64,000 nt of DNA. Origin: Sesamum alatum. Lineage: Eukaryota; Streptophyta; Magnoliopsida; Lamiales; Pedaliaceae. The notes beneath the pieces are model-generated. The model saw only the letters and a list, made by a program, of their open reading frames with translations, ran no database searches and had not been told where the DNA came from. The translations under genes were made by a program, and so were the position numbers. Positions 1-11,702 of the stretch are shown piece after piece. The stretch spans positions 15,772,064 to 15,836,063 of the forward strand of contig JACGWO010000006.1 in the NCBI GenBank assembly GCA_034509735.1, read 5' to 3'. The first letter of the stretch is position 1, and each line of letters begins with the position of its first letter.

Positions 1-572
1 ACAAGAATTATAAGCGGAATGAAAGAATATGACACCTTCTTCTAAATACAAGATGACTAAATAAATGTGTATTGTGAGAAATATACGTTACACAAAATGA
101 AGAAGCGTTGTCATATTAGACTACCATCTAGTAGGACATGCGTGGCCAAATCCTTTTTTGCTATATATACACACGATTTGGTATGAATGACAAAAATTAA
201 AGCCACAATTGAATTCGACAAAAAGGACTTCCAACTCCCTCGACACATAATGCATCCTGATTGCATCTGGTACACTCTATAGAGCCATCCTTAGTACAGT
301 CGTAGAATGATGTACTCCTTGAAACCAATGCACACAATGATGCACCTGAATCTGGGCTTAATATAAAGCTTTGTGAATCTTACTAACCAATACGAGGATG
401 ACAAAACAAAGAGAAATAGGTTCCGTAAGTGTGGATAGATGACTAATACTCCAAACAATCGTAGGGGACGTCTGGGTGTTATCCAGCCTTTATGAATGAC
501 AAAAATATATCTTGAATATAGCAAAAGGAGCATGGTTTATTTCTATAAGAAACACTCAAATATTTGGTTGAA

Positions 573-603
<31 letters not shown>

Positions 604-3600
604 TCGTCCCCTTCATGAATTCATATTGATGCAAACAACAAGAATATAAGCGGAAAGAAAGAATAAGACACCTTCTAAAGAAAAGATGACTAAATAAATG
701 TATATAGTGAGAAATATACGCTATGCAAAATGAACAAGCGTTGTCACATTAGATTACCATCTAGTAGGCACATGCATGGCTGAATCCTTTTTTGCCATAT
801 ATACATAAGATTTGGTAAGAGTGACAAAGGTTAATGCCACAATTGAATTCTATGAAAAAGACTTAAGCTCCCTCGACACATTATGCATCGCGATTGCATC
901 TGGTACACTTTATGGAGCCATCCTTAGTACATTCGCAGAATGACGTACTCCTTGAAAGCAATGCACAGAATGATGCACTTGCTCTGGGCCTAATCTCAGG
1001 CTTTGTGAATCTTAGTAATCAATTTAAAGGTTGGACTGAACCAAGAGATATAAGTTCCGTATGTGTGGATAGATGACCAATACTCCAAACAATCGTAGGG
1101 GACATCAAGGTGTTATCTAGCATTTATGAATGACAGAAATATGTCTTGAATACAGCAAAAGGCGTAAGGTTTATTTTCTATAAGCAACATTAAAATATTT
1201 GGTTGAAAATATATATTCGTCCCTTTCATAATTTCATTGTTGCGAACAACAAGAACTATAAGCGGAAGGAAATAATAAGACACCCTCTTCTAAAGAAAAG
1301 ACGACTAAATAATGGTATATTGTGAGAAAATATACGCTACGCAAAACGAAAAAGCGTTGTCACATTAGATTGCCATCTAGTAGCACTTGCGTGGCCGAAT
1401 CCTTTTTTGCTATATATACATAAGATTGGGTATGAATGACAAAGGTTAGAGCCGTAATTGAATTCGACAAGAAAGACTTCAGCTCCCTCGACACACAATG
1501 CATCCCAATTGCATGTGGTACACTTTGTGGAGCCATCCTTAGTACATTCGCGGAACTACGTGCTCCTTGAATCCAATGCACAGAATGATGCAATTATGTG
1601 TGGGCCTGATCTCGAGCTTTGTGAATCTTAGTAACCAAATCTATGATGTTGGACTGAACCAAGAGAAATAAGGTTCCGTAAGCGTGGATAGATGGCGAGT
1701 ATACCGAACAATCGTAGGGGACGTCAGGGTGTTATCCAACCTTTATGAATGATAGAAATATGTCCTTAATATAACAAAAGGCGTAAGGTTTATTTCTATA
1801 AGCAACACTCAAATCTTTGGTTGAAATATATATTCGTCCCTTTTATATATTCATATTGATGCAAACAACAAGAACTATAAGCGGAAGGAAAGAATAATAC
1901 ACCTTCTTCTAAATAAAAGACGACTAAATAATAGTATATTGTGAGAAATATACGCTACGCAAAACGAAGAAGCATTGTCACATTAGATTGCCATCTAGTA
2001 GCACTTGCATGGCCGAATCTTTTTTGCTATATATACATACGATTGGGTACGAAATGACAAAGGTTAGAGCCGCAATTGAATTCGAAAAAAGGACTTCAGC
2101 TCCCTCGACACACAATGCATCCCAATTGCATGTGGTGCACTCTGTGGAGCCATCTTTAGTCCATTCATAGAACTACGTACTCCTTGAATCCAATGCACAA
2201 AATGATGAACTTATGTGTGGCCCTAATCTCGAGCTTTGTGAATCTTAGTAACTAATCTACGAGGTTGGACTGAACCAAGAGAAATAAATTTCGGTAAGTG
2301 TGAATAGATGACCAATACTCCAAGCAATCATAGGGGATGTCAGGTTGTTATTCTGCGTTTATGAATGACATAAATATGTCTTGAATATAGCAAAATGCGT
2401 AAGGTTTATATATATATATGCAACACTAAAATCTATGGTTGAAAATATATATTCGTCCCTTTCATGAATTCATATTGATGCAAACAACACGAATTATAAG
2501 TGGAACGTAAGAATAAGGCACCTTCTTCTAAAGAAAAGATGACTAAATAAATGTATATTGTGAGAAATATATGCAAGGAAAAACGAAAAAAATATTGTCA
2601 CGTTAGATTGCCATCTAGTAGTACATGCATGGTCGTATCCTTTTCTGCTATATATACTTACGATTAGGTATGAATGACAAAGGTTAAAGCCACAATTGAA
2701 TTCGACATAAAATACTTCAACTCCCTCGATACATAATGCATCTCGGTTGCATCTGGTACACACTCTATGAGCCATCCTTAGTACATTCGCGGAACGATGT
2801 ACTGCTTGAAAACCAATCCACAAAATGATGCACTTGTGTCTGGGCTTAATCTCAGGCTTTGTGAATCTTGGTAACCAATCTAAGAGATTTGACTGAACTA
2901 TGAGAAATAAGGTTTCGTGTGAGTGACATTAGATTGCCATCTAGCAGCGCATGTGTGGCCGAATCCTTTTTTGATATATATATAAATACGATTTGGTGTG
3001 AGTGACAAAGGTTAAAGCCATAATTTAATTTGAGAAAAAGGACTTTAGCTCCCTCGACACATAGTGTATCTCGATTGCATCTGTTACACTCTATGGAGCC
3101 ATCCTTAGTACATTCACGAACGACGTACTCCTTGAAACCAATGCACACAATGATGCACTTATGTTTAGGCCTAATCTCCGACTTTGTGAATCTTAATAAC
3201 TAATCTACGAGGTTGGACTGAACCAAGAGAATAAGTTTCTATAAGTTTGGATAGATGACCAATACTCCAAATAATCATAGGGGACGTCAGGGTGTTATCC
3301 AGCGTCTATGAATGACAGAAATATTTCTTGAATATAGCAAAAGGTGTAAGGTTTATTTCTATATGCAACACTCAAATCTTTGGTTGAAATATATATTTGT
3401 CCCTTTCATGAACTTATATTGATGCAAACAACATGAATTATAAGCAGAAGGAAAGAATAAGACACCTTCTCCAAAAGTAAAGATAACTAAATAAATGTAT
3501 ATTGTGACAAATATACGCTAGGGAAAACGAAAAAAAGTTGTCACATTAGATTGCCATCTAGTATCACATGTGTGGTCGTATCCTTTTTTGCTATATATAC

Positions 3601-3969
3601 ATACGATTTGGTATGAATGACAGAGGTTAAAGCCACAATTGAATTCGACAAAAAAAGACTTTAGCTTCCTCGACACATAATGCATCCCCGATTGCATTTG
3701 GTACACTTTACGGAGCCATCCTTAGTACATTCATTAGAATGACGTACTCTTTGAAAACCAATGCACACAATGATTGCACTTGTGTCTTGGCCTAATCTCA
3801 GGCTTTTTGTGAATCTTAGTAAGGAATTTACGAGGTTGGACTGAACCAAGAGAAATAAGGTTCGGTAAGTATGGATAGATGACTATTACTCCAAACAATC
3901 AAAAGGGGACGTCAGGGTGTTATCGAGCGTTTATGAGTGACCAAAATACGTATTGACTATAGGAAAAGG
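1..3969. repeat. Satellite array, period about 617 bp
   Basis: The same non-coding unit recurs head to tail. The landmark CCATCTAG occurs at 124, 757, 1373, 1991, 2611, 2937 and 3554, giving steps of 633, 616, 618, 620, 326 and 617 bp. The 326-bp step is a unit shortened by an internal deletion, joined near 2920. Each unit also carries a TATA-like run after the landmark, the phrase GGAGCCATCCTTAGTACA, and a block ending in GGGGACGTCAGGGTGTTAT. Units differ by scattered substitutions and small indels. No frame stays open across units, so the short ORFs are chance. The left edge is open: the array continues outside the window. The right edge is the LTR start at 3970. I do not recognise this satellite family. 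Confidence 0.93.
572..603. repeat. (TA)n microsatellite inside a satellite unit
   Basis: An uninterrupted TA run of about 30 bp is found in the first complete unit only. The matching position in other units is a short ATATATATTCGTCCC stretch, so the expansion is private to this unit and partly explains its longer 633-bp step. Confidence 0.8.
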
Positions 3970-4304
3970 TGTTAGAATAGGTGACCAAAAAAAATTCAAT
4001 TGGACTTTTGGAGGTCTTGGGTACTATTTAGCAATCTTTATTAAATATTGACTTGATGATATAGTAAGTATTCATCCGTGGCACTATGTGTTTGTTGTGC
4101 TTATTGATTACGTTAAACAAAGTTTAACGTCACAACAAATGCGCACAAATCAATTGGATAACCCATATAGTTGGGTTGCGCATTGGATGACAGCTATAAA
4201 ACCAACTTCTGAGGGTTGGTCTGAAATGTTCCAAGTCGAGGACCTCGAGACAAGGCATCGAGGGTCCTATAGAGACTTGCACTAAGGATTGCATTCATTA
4301 GAAT
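3970..4304 (+). repeat. Truncated, diverged LTR (family B-like)
   Basis: It begins TGTTAGAATAGGTGACCA, the signature 5' end of the LTRs in this window, directly after satellite sequence. It then follows the first 330 bp or so of the family B LTR: a pyrimidine-rich start, a block matching GGGTTGCGCATTGGATGA, then CCAAGTCGAGGACCTCGAGACA and GAGACTTGCACTAAG. It stops well short of LTR length and runs into a pol remnant. The right boundary is approximate. It is much more diverged than the other B LTRs, so this is an old insertion or a related family. Confidence 0.7.
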
Positions 4305-4759
4305 GAAATTAAGATGCTAAGAAACACTAGAAATACGAGTATTATTCATGCAATTCTACATGAAAGGAATTGGATTCCTATTCATTGGGCCAATCTGTCC
4401 AAAACTTAGTCACGATTGAATAATGAGGAAGCTTAGATGTTTTACATCGCCTACGTCTTTGCCGTACGCACCATGGGTTATTGTTGTTCGGTGCACAGGG
4501 CTTGATGTGTTGTTTATGCATCGTACACAACAATGGATATCGGGTGACGTACCGACGAGGCAATAGACAACAGTTGAGAAGCAGTCTTTAAGACCTGAAT
4601 AAGGATTAGAGAAGTGTTCTCGATGCATGGTTTATGGAGAGTTGATTTTGGAAGGCTATAGCGATACTAGCTTCTAGAATAATGTGAATAATATTTAGCC
4701 TCAATACCTTTGTATGTTCGGACTTAATGGTGAATGTGATAGCTTGGAAAGTTTCCAAG
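4305..4759 (+). pseudogene. Degenerate copia RT/RNase H remnant
   Basis: Broken similarity to the C-terminal part of the copia polyprotein can be followed in shifting frames. Around 4400-4470 it resembles the DEEL...IPYAS stretch after the RT domain. Around 4480-4530 a frame reads VVRCTGLDV, matching VVQCTRPDV of B1. From 4560 to 4680 it matches the KYLRRT...GELILEGYSD region holding the first RNase H aspartate. At 4740-4759 it matches the WKSSK segment, exactly where the next LTR begins. Stops and indels are everywhere, so no product is possible. It probably belongs to the same old insertion as the LTR fragment before it, with the middle deleted. Subfamily is uncertain. Confidence 0.7.
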
Positions 4760-6149
4760 TGTTAGGATAGGTTATCGTGAAGCCATTTTTGTTAGGCTTA
4801 TGTAACCTATTTCTGACATTAAGTGTTTAAATAAAGCTTTCATTTTGAATAAAATTGATGTTCAGTTACGGCATTAGTACTTTGATTGTGTTCACTTACA
4901 CCTTTGATATCTATAACTGTTTAATGCACACCAAAACCCACAGACCGAAAGGTTAATCCAAGAAACTGGACGGCGCATAGCATGGCAAGTCATGGAATTA
5001 GTTCTGTGGGATCGGTTCTGAAAATTAGTCCAAGTAAAGGACCTCGAGATTGGGTATCTAAGGATCTATTTGAGACTTGGACTAAGTAATTGCAGTCGGG
5101 TTTCATCGACAAGTGACGAGAGATCATGTATGCAATATTATTGGGTTAGCCAGCTCAGTGCCGCCGACTGACTGAGGTGACTCGCGGGAATCGTTATCAT
5201 GGGAAACCTTGAGTGGGTGGTCGATATGACTCGGATTCCCGGTTCCGACAGTACGAGATTGGTCCTCGGACTTGAGGGACAACTGTGGTCACATATACAC
5301 TATGCCTGTATCTTAGATTTGGCAGAAGGCTACCAAGTCGAAAGACTCAGTTGCCATAAGCCCTATCTAGTGCAGTCAAGATGTGTAGTGTGGAAATTAG
5401 GTCCTAATATAGAATTCGTCTCCTGTCAAAACGGTTGACAATAGTGTCTCACTTATACTCTGAGACTCGTCCTCTATAAACCTGTGGTCACAGTGACTGA
5501 ACAGTGGGATGGGGTGATCCCAGTGAGGTTTAGTGTGGACAAGCTTAGACTTAAATCAAGAATGGGTACCGACCCCAAGATCCATACCTAGACTATAGTT
5601 GTGAGGGTAGTAGATGAAAAGACGTCGTACTCAAAGAACCTAAAATGTTCACACCATAAAACTCACCTAGTCTCTAGTTGCATGGACCGTTGCTAGACGA
5701 CCACCCATGGTGACGGACGAATTCCCGTCATAAGATGAGTGAAAATTCGGCCAAGTCTAGATGAGGAAGAACCTAAAGAGTCACACACAATTAATCGGAA
5801 ATGGAGGAATTAATTTGGGATTGATTCTGGGAGACCGAACAATTTAATTGGATTAAATTGGTTCTCTTCTTGGAGTGTGAAGTCTTTTATTGGATTAAAT
5901 AAGACGACTCATAAATGGGATTTATGGAATTAGGAAGTGGGCTATTTCCGTTTATGACTAGTTGAAAATATTATTATTGGGCTCAAATATTTATTTAATA
6001 ATTATTAGAAGCCCAATGACTATTTTAAAATAGGATTTAAAATATTCCCATAAAGCTCATCAAAGGATGGATGGACAAGATTGAACCTTGGGGGCTTGAT
6101 GAGATGAAGGACTATGATTAAGTTTGACTTAATCGAAGCCTAGGTTGAC

Positions 6150-6239
6150 TAGGATTTGACTAGGTCAAAGTCTTAGTCAAAGTGTGCCTCTTTAAGGAGA
6201 GTTTGAGTAGGAATAGGAAAAACATGTTTCCTATAAATA
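6150..6239 (+). promoter_or_regulatory. Family C LTR promoter: TTGAC tract plus TATA box
   Basis: TTGACT/GTCAA repeats lie around 6144-6180 and a TATA box (TATAAATA) sits at 6232-6239, just before a long CA repeat. TTGAC(C/T) is the core of the plant W-box bound by WRKY factors. The order matches the promoter position in the A LTRs. The transcription start is not visible but is expected about 30 bp past the TATA box, inside the CA tract. Confidence 0.65.
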
Positions 6240-6247
6240 CTCAAAAT

Positions 6248-6362
6248 ACACACACACACACACACACACTAATCTCTACACTCTCATCACACACGCACAC
6301 ACACACACACACTAATCTCTACACTCTCATCACACACGCACACACACACACACACACACACC
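6248..6362. repeat. CA microsatellite with an embedded 43-bp tandem duplication
   Basis: CA dinucleotides run through the region. A segment containing CTAATCTCTACACTCTCATC is present twice, 43 bp apart (TAATCTCT at 6270 and 6313). Shorter CA/GT runs occupy the same place, just after the TATA box, in the family A LTRs, so the tract is a conserved feature of the presumed R region that has expanded here. Confidence 0.9.
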
Positions 6363-6845
6363 ACACGGCTGCCCTCTCAACTCACTCCAAGAAAATTCCT
6401 TGTTTCCTTGTCTTTGATACAAGGGAACGTTAAACGAATCAATCACGTTTAATTCATAACGCTAGGTTGATTTGTCCTCCCTTTCTCTTCTTGATCTCTT
6501 GCTAGCACGGGGAATAGAGATCCGTTGAATTGTGTGGATGATTTAGAGAATTCCTACGTTGGAATCTCGGTGGCAAAACATGGAACAATGCGTGTAGCTG
6601 AAGTAATCTACAACGGGTGAAGTAACATTAACTATGTTTTTTGTTTCAACCCTATGGCCTCCATGATTGTAGCGTATATGTTTTTCTTTTTCATGTGATA
6701 CACCAAATGCCCGAGAGGTTCAAGGGAACACCCCTCGAACGATCTATTTAAATCCAATAGTTTATGCATGATTTATGCTTCATGCTTTTAAATACCGCGC
6801 TTCCGCACTCGCGCTTACTTCAGGGACGATCCACTTTGCATTACA

Positions 6846-7200
6846 GTGGTATTAGAGCCCGATTCGTGTACAGACCTATGGTTTTATGTGTTATGGCGGG
6901 TATGTGTATGTTCTACGTGGCTTTAATTTATGTTCTAAAGCATGTTGTAGATCGTAGGGTCTATAGCTAATTTTGCACTAGAAATATAGATCATGGAATT
7001 CATGTGTTTTTCGAATTATTTTTTGGTTTCTTGGAGAAAACAACGGCAGTGACAGCCATCGCTGACTGCACGCGCAGTGGCGCACGGCTAGGTGCGCACA
7101 GATAGCAGATGGCGATGCCGGCCGCGCGCGCAAGGGATCGCGGCCAGGCGTGCGCACAGGCAGAGGAGCCTGTGAGTGGGTGCCTGGCCAGTGCGCGCGA
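6846..7200 (+). mobile_element. Family C leader, truncated
   Basis: Untranslated leader after the PBS. About 190 bp of AT-rich sequence is followed from about 7045 by a GC-rich segment (CGCGCGCG runs) like those in the A and B leaders. It is cut at 7200 by the A1 LTR and no gag of this element is present. The A1 insertion should have duplicated CGCGA (7196-7200), but the other side is not in the window. Confidence 0.75.
6847..6859 (+). other. Primer binding site, family C
   Basis: TGGTATTAGAGCC starts one base after the LTR end. The complement of the plant initiator tRNA-Met 3' end is TGGTATCAGAGCC, so there is a single C-to-T change. Confidence 0.85.
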
Positions 7201-9210
7201 TGTTAGAATAGGTGACCATGAAGCTAATCTTGTTAGGTGAATTGTAACCTATGTCCGAACAATTTCGAAGTTTTAATAAAACCTTGATGAATAAGAAAGT
7301 GAAATTCATTTGGCGCATACTTTGTCTGTGTTCACTTTAACTGCTTTATAACTGTTCGCTACACAAACAAAGCCCATATACTGAGATCACATTTCGGGGA
7401 TTGGGACTACGCTTGGAGGTAGGTCCATGAAAAATCAGTTCCGGCGAATCAGTCTGAAAATCTCCAAGTCAAGGAATCTCGAAAATGGGTACCCGGATTC
7501 CACTTGAGACTTGCACTAAGCACCTGCTGTCATGTTTCATCAACGGGTGACGAGGGTCGTCTAAGTAGTGTTAGTGGGTCGGCATGCTGAGGAGCAGCTG
7601 ACTGAGGTGACTCGCGGGAACCGTCTTATGGAGGACCTTGAGTAGGGTCGGTTAGGTATGACGTGAGTTCCCGGTTCCAACGGTACAGGTCAAATACTTT
7701 GACTTGAGGAATTGCTGAATTTACCTGTACATCGAGACTGTATCTTAGGCATGGTGAGAGATTGCCAAAATATAGTTGAGTAGTCATAAGCCATATCTAG
7801 TGCAGCCACGGTGTACAACGTGACAGTAGTTTCCAAGAAAGGATTTGTCTCCTGTCAAGAAGGTTGACAGTAGAGTCTCACAATACTCTGTGTCTTGTCC
7901 CTAAAATCTGTGGCCATAGTAACTGAACAGAAGGGAAGGATTCCCTGCGGCATTTGGTAAAGGATAGACCGACACTTAGGTCCAAAATGGTACCTACATA
8001 TCTGTGCCCTAGACCCTAAGTGGTGAGACGGTAGACGGAAGGATAGATGTACTGTAGAGCCTAAATGTTCATCCCACGCATATTCACCTAGTCTCTAGTA
8101 CCATGGACCGTTGCTAACGGCCACCCATGGTAAAGGGCGGATTATAGGAATCTAACCAAGTCTAGCTAAAGGTGAACCTAAAGAGTCACACACAATCCGC
8201 ATGCATGACGTATTTAATTTAGAATTAAATATTTGGAGAGAAGTGGAATGATTAAATTTGATTTAATCGGGTCCTTCTTTTCTTGGGAAGGAATTAATTC
8301 CTTTTATTAGATGAAAGGAATTTATCTAATAAATTAGATTTATTAGAAATTGATTTAATAGGCTTGGAATAAATATTTATATTTGATTTATTTATTGTCT
8401 TTTTGGATTATTTAAATGAGATTTAAATATTCCATTAAATTAATCAATGGTTGAGATTAAAGAGAGAGATCAATGGCTAGGATTGGTTTGACCAAGAAAC
8501 TAGAAGTTGACTAGGATTTGACTAGGTCAAATCCTATTCCAAGTGGAGTCTTCCAAAGAGTTGAATTTATAAGAGGAATAGGATTCCTCTTCTATAATAT
8601 TCTAACTCTTCACTTTGGAAGAAGTGATGAAAAATTGGAGCACACACACATACACACACACACACACACACACCCCACTCGGCCTCTCCTCTCTCTCTCT
8701 CTTGGCCGCACTCTCTCCCTCTCTTTCCAAGAAACTCTTCCATATTCTTTTGTTTTACTATTGAACTCCAAGGAGGGTTGGTCTCGTTAATCAATAACGT
8801 TCGATCAATCCGCCCTCTCCAAATAAACATACACTTGTTCTTTCGCTAGCACGAGGATCAAGATACGTGGGCGGATTGCATGTACGAATTAGAGGGTCTC
8901 CTATTCGAGATCTTGGAGCAAAACAGGGAACAACGCGAGTAGCGGATTGAAGACGAAAATGACAACCGGTAGGTTTCTGGTTTGGATTTTTCGTCCCCTC
9001 TTCTTTAAACCCTATGGCCTCCATGAAAGATTTGTATGTTTTATTATTCATGAGAGACATCGAATGCCCGAGAGATTCAAGGGAACACCCCTTGAACGCA
9101 TTTATTTTATCTCGTTCATGGCATGTTTAAATTCTTGCAAATTTTATTATACCGCGCTTCTGCATTCGCGCTACTCCCGGGCCGATCCACACGCCTTTGC
9201 CAGGCTTTCA
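7201..9210 (+). repeat. 5' LTR of family A element A1
   Basis: 2,010 bp from TGTTAGAATAGGTGACCA to AGGCTTTCA, followed by a PBS. It is a diverged subfamily of the A LTR: the 3' end reads GATCCACACGCCTTTGCC rather than the Element 1 or 2 versions, and resembles the minus-strand LTR fragment at 44760. It contains the conserved CCATGGACCGTTGCTA block near 8100, W-boxes, a TATA-like box and a CA repeat near 8640-8675. It sits in the family C leader. Confidence 0.9.
8488..8600 (+). promoter_or_regulatory. A1 LTR promoter: four W-boxes plus TATA-like box
   Basis: TTGACC at 8488, TTGACT at 8507 and 8518 and GGTCAA (inverse) at 8525-8530 lie within 43 bp. A TATA-like TATAATAT is at 8593-8600, followed by a CA repeat. 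Other A LTRs have the same order with a better TATA box (TATATAAA). Confidence 0.65.
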
Positions 9211-9211
9211 G

Positions 9212-9224
9212 TGGTATCAGAGCC
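9212..9224 (+). other. Primer binding site, A1
   Basis: TGGTATCAGAGCC, a perfect match to the expected complement of the initiator tRNA-Met 3' end, one base after the LTR end. Confidence 0.92.
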
Positions 9225-10347
9225 CGCCAGAGCGCGCCAGCGTGGGCAGCACACCCGACCAGGCGCACGCCCGTAAGCCCTGCCGAGCGCGCGTGCACAC
9301 GGACAGCAAGCCAGGCCTGCGGGCCTGTGTACACCAGCGGTGTCGGCCGGTTGATTATTTACGTTTTCTTGTTATTTAATTTTTTTGGATAATTCTGAAA
9401 AATTAGTTTTATTTAATTTCGCATGTTTTCTTAAAGAACATTATTTGGAAGGTTGTTGTATTGGATTTGGAATCCCGGGGGTATTACTCACCTTCAAATA
9501 ATGAGGAAGGGTCTTCCTAAATGAGAAAGGATATTGCCAACGTTATACCATGTTTTTCATACGTAACTCATTTTTTTATCATGGGATGATGTGATTGGAT
9601 ATCATGGATTATATGCATATATGTTTATGTGATTGGATATCATGTAATTATGTGCGTTTATTGAAGAATGGATGATCACAAGCCCTAGACCGAATGTATG
9701 GTTTAAATTTGTGTTGGACCTGTGTGCCTCTTTTACTTTCTCCTTCTCCTCTTCTAGTTTCCTTGTAATAATAAGGTATTCTATCTCCCTCCTATTGTAC
9801 TCTCCCTGGGTTTTCGCTGGGGTTTCATTTTACATATGTAATGAGAGTAGTATAGGAGTGAGGATTTTATTTTATGTTTTTGGTGGAGATGAAGGATGGT
9901 CCACATGGAGAGCCTAGAATGGAGGATCCAAGGCGTTCCATGGAGACTTGGAAGAAAAAGAGACCAAGGCCCATCAGCATGTTGATCGGGTTGCTATTAA
10001 ATGTAATAGTGTAGGACCAACCTAGATTGACCATAGATCCACTGCGGGTTCAGTGGGTCGCACAGGCTTCGGGCTCGTGATCATCCAACAGGGGCGTGCT
10101 AGGCTTTTAATTTTGCATGTGGATTTTATGGTGAATGAATGGTTTATTTATCATATTATTGCTATGGGATGCAAACTTTAATTATGCATTATGGATAAAT
10201 GTATATGTGTATGGGATCTCGGTCATTTACAACTCTCACTTGGTTGGACCAAAGTTCAAAATATTAGACCCTTTATAAATGGACATGGACTCTAGGAGTT
10301 CGTCCATAGCTTCCAATCCATGGCATATTGAGGAAGCTGATTTAGGT

Positions 10348-10458
10348 CGATAGCGTGGTGTCACGAGTCGTGGCACGACTATCGTGCTTAAAAGAAGCTG
10401 CACTATGTCATGAACGAGGAGTAGACTGCTGTTACCTGTCTCACGAGTCGTGGAGGTA
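10348..10458 (+). promoter_or_regulatory. Twin leader hairpins, A1 copy
   Basis: Hairpin 1 (10348-10384): arms CGATAGCGTG and CACGACTATCG pair with one bulged A and enclose GTGT plus the core CACGAGTCGTG. Hairpin 2 (10433-10458): arms TACCT and AGGTA enclose GTCT plus the same core. The core repeats exactly while the outer arms differ from those of family B but still pair. Confidence 0.6.
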
Positions 10459-10717
10459 GCAGTGGGTCTATGAATCGGTCAATTGGGTCGGGTCTAACGC
10501 CCAATTAACGTTGATTCACTTGGAGTCCTCGGATCACGTGAAAGGTTGAGGACATTATCTTTGAAATCTCGTGGAACGAGAATGGTATGGTATACCTCCC
10601 ACATGATTCTTTCCCATGCGAATCGTAAAGTGGGGTATGGGGAAAATCGCTGTGGATCCCAAGCCCACTAGGAAAGGGTGTTTCCCGAAAACAACGTCCG
10701 AGAGTATCGTGTTTTCG

Positions 10718-10725
10718 TATAAATA
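10718..10725 (+). promoter_or_regulatory. Internal TATA-like box upstream of gag
   Basis: TATAAATA in the context TTTTCGTATAAATAGTGGG, 107 bp before the gag ATG. The same context is kept in B1, B2 and Element 2. It is a possible second promoter, or simply a conserved leader motif. Confidence 0.4.
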
Positions 10726-10831
10726 GTGGGAGCATTAAATGACTAAAGTCCAGCGTTTAATTATTTATTAAAATTTTCATCTTTTAAAATTCTGCTGATT
10801 GTAGTGCTGTTCTTTAAATGTAGATTTAAAA

Positions 10832-11702
10832 ATGTCTAAGAACCCATTAACAACCATACTTGAGATTAACAAGTTCAATGGAACCAATTACAACGACTGG
10901 TTGCGCAATCTGAGGATAGTCCTCGATTGTGAGAACTAAGGCTATGTCATGGACGAGCCGTTCTCTTGGACCTCGCCGGAAGGATCCATGCCAGAAGAAC
11001 GTGAGACGTTCGAGACTTGGCATAAGGATAACCGAAGAGTCCATAGCATCATAAATGCCTCTATGACGATTGAGATTCAGAAGCAATATGAAAGGCTAGA
11101 CGATGTCCCTTCCATTATGGCTCGCCTGAAGGATTGCTATGCAGTCCCGAACCGGTATACTAGGTATGTCGCGACAAAGGTGTTCTTTGGAAATAAAATG
11201 ACCGAAGGGTCCTCAGTACATGGAAAAGCTCGAGGACCTCAAGGCAGGGCTCGATAACGAGACGTACATAGATGTGATCCTTCAGTCTCTCCCACACTCC
11301 TTCGACCAATTCATTGTTAACTACAACATGAACATACTTGAGAAGGGTATTCATGAGTTAACCAATATGTTGGTGCAATACGAGGCAACGACCAAAAAGT
11401 CTACGCCGTTGGTATTGCTTGAAGATGCTTCGACTTTCAAAACAAAAGGCAAGGGTGCCGGACGTTGGGAAAGGAAGAAGGGAAATGAAAAAGCCGTCAA
11501 AGCAACTACCAACACTAAGAGTGTTCCCATTGCCAAAGTGGGGAAAGGCAAAAGAAAAGGGAAGGTTGACTCAAAGCAACAGTCGAGGGGCATATGACAT
11601 ATGTATTAATTGCCGTGAGAAAGGGCATTAGAAGAGGGATTGCCCAAACTCCTCTCCAAACAAGGTATCTTTGTGATTGAGGTTAATATGGTTACTAACA
11701 CT
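10832..11702 (+). pseudogene. gag of A1, truncated and broken
   Basis: The start reads MSKNPLTTILEINKFNG, the conserved N-terminus of the gag proteins in this window, and the body aligns with Element 1 gag. Damage: an in-frame CAA-to-TAA stop at 10937; a deletion of about 29 bp near 11215 that shifts the frame; and a TGG-to-TAG stop in the CCHC knuckle (near 11630, CINCREKGH then stop). The sequence ends at 11702 just before the protease, where the B1 LTR begins. In an intact element Gag forms the cytoplasmic particle and binds RNA through the knuckle. This copy cannot. Confidence 0.88.

Larger units (their letters stand above)
4760..6845 (+). repeat. 5' LTR of family C copia element
   Basis: A 2,086-bp LTR running from TGTTAGGATAGG to CATTACA, so it has the expected TG...CA ends, followed one base later by a primer binding site. 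It shares blocks with families A and B, including GACTGAGGTGACTCGCGGGAA and, around 5664-5790, the CATGGACCGTTGCTAG block, but is otherwise diverged, so I treat it as a third family. A W-box-like tract lies at 6120-6180 and a TATA box at 6232. The insertion point is inside the old RNase H remnant. The 3' part of this element is not in the window. Confidence 0.85.
9225..10831 (+). mobile_element. A1 leader (5' untranslated region)
   Basis: Non-coding leader of about 1.6 kb. It opens with a short GC-rich tract (to about 9350), passes through AT-rich sequence, a polypyrimidine-rich stretch (9720-9800) and the phrase TGATCACAAGCCCTAGACC shared with B leaders, and carries the twin hairpins at 10348-10458 and an internal TATAAATA at 10718-10725. 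The GC tract is much shorter than in Elements 1 and 2. The short ORFs here match no family and their frames are not kept in other copies. Confidence 0.8.

Noticed and set aside
894..3849. Short open frames on both strands in the satellite array
   Set aside because: Frames are not kept between repeat units and change with small indels.
6182..6433. Thr/His-rich open frame over the CA microsatellite
   Set aside because: Pure microsatellite translation inside an LTR.
3970..7200. A single retrotransposon from the LTR fragment at 3970 to the LTR at 4760
   Set aside because: The second LTR is not preceded by a PPT but starts inside the RNase H coding remnant, and the two LTRs are from different families, so they are separate insertions.
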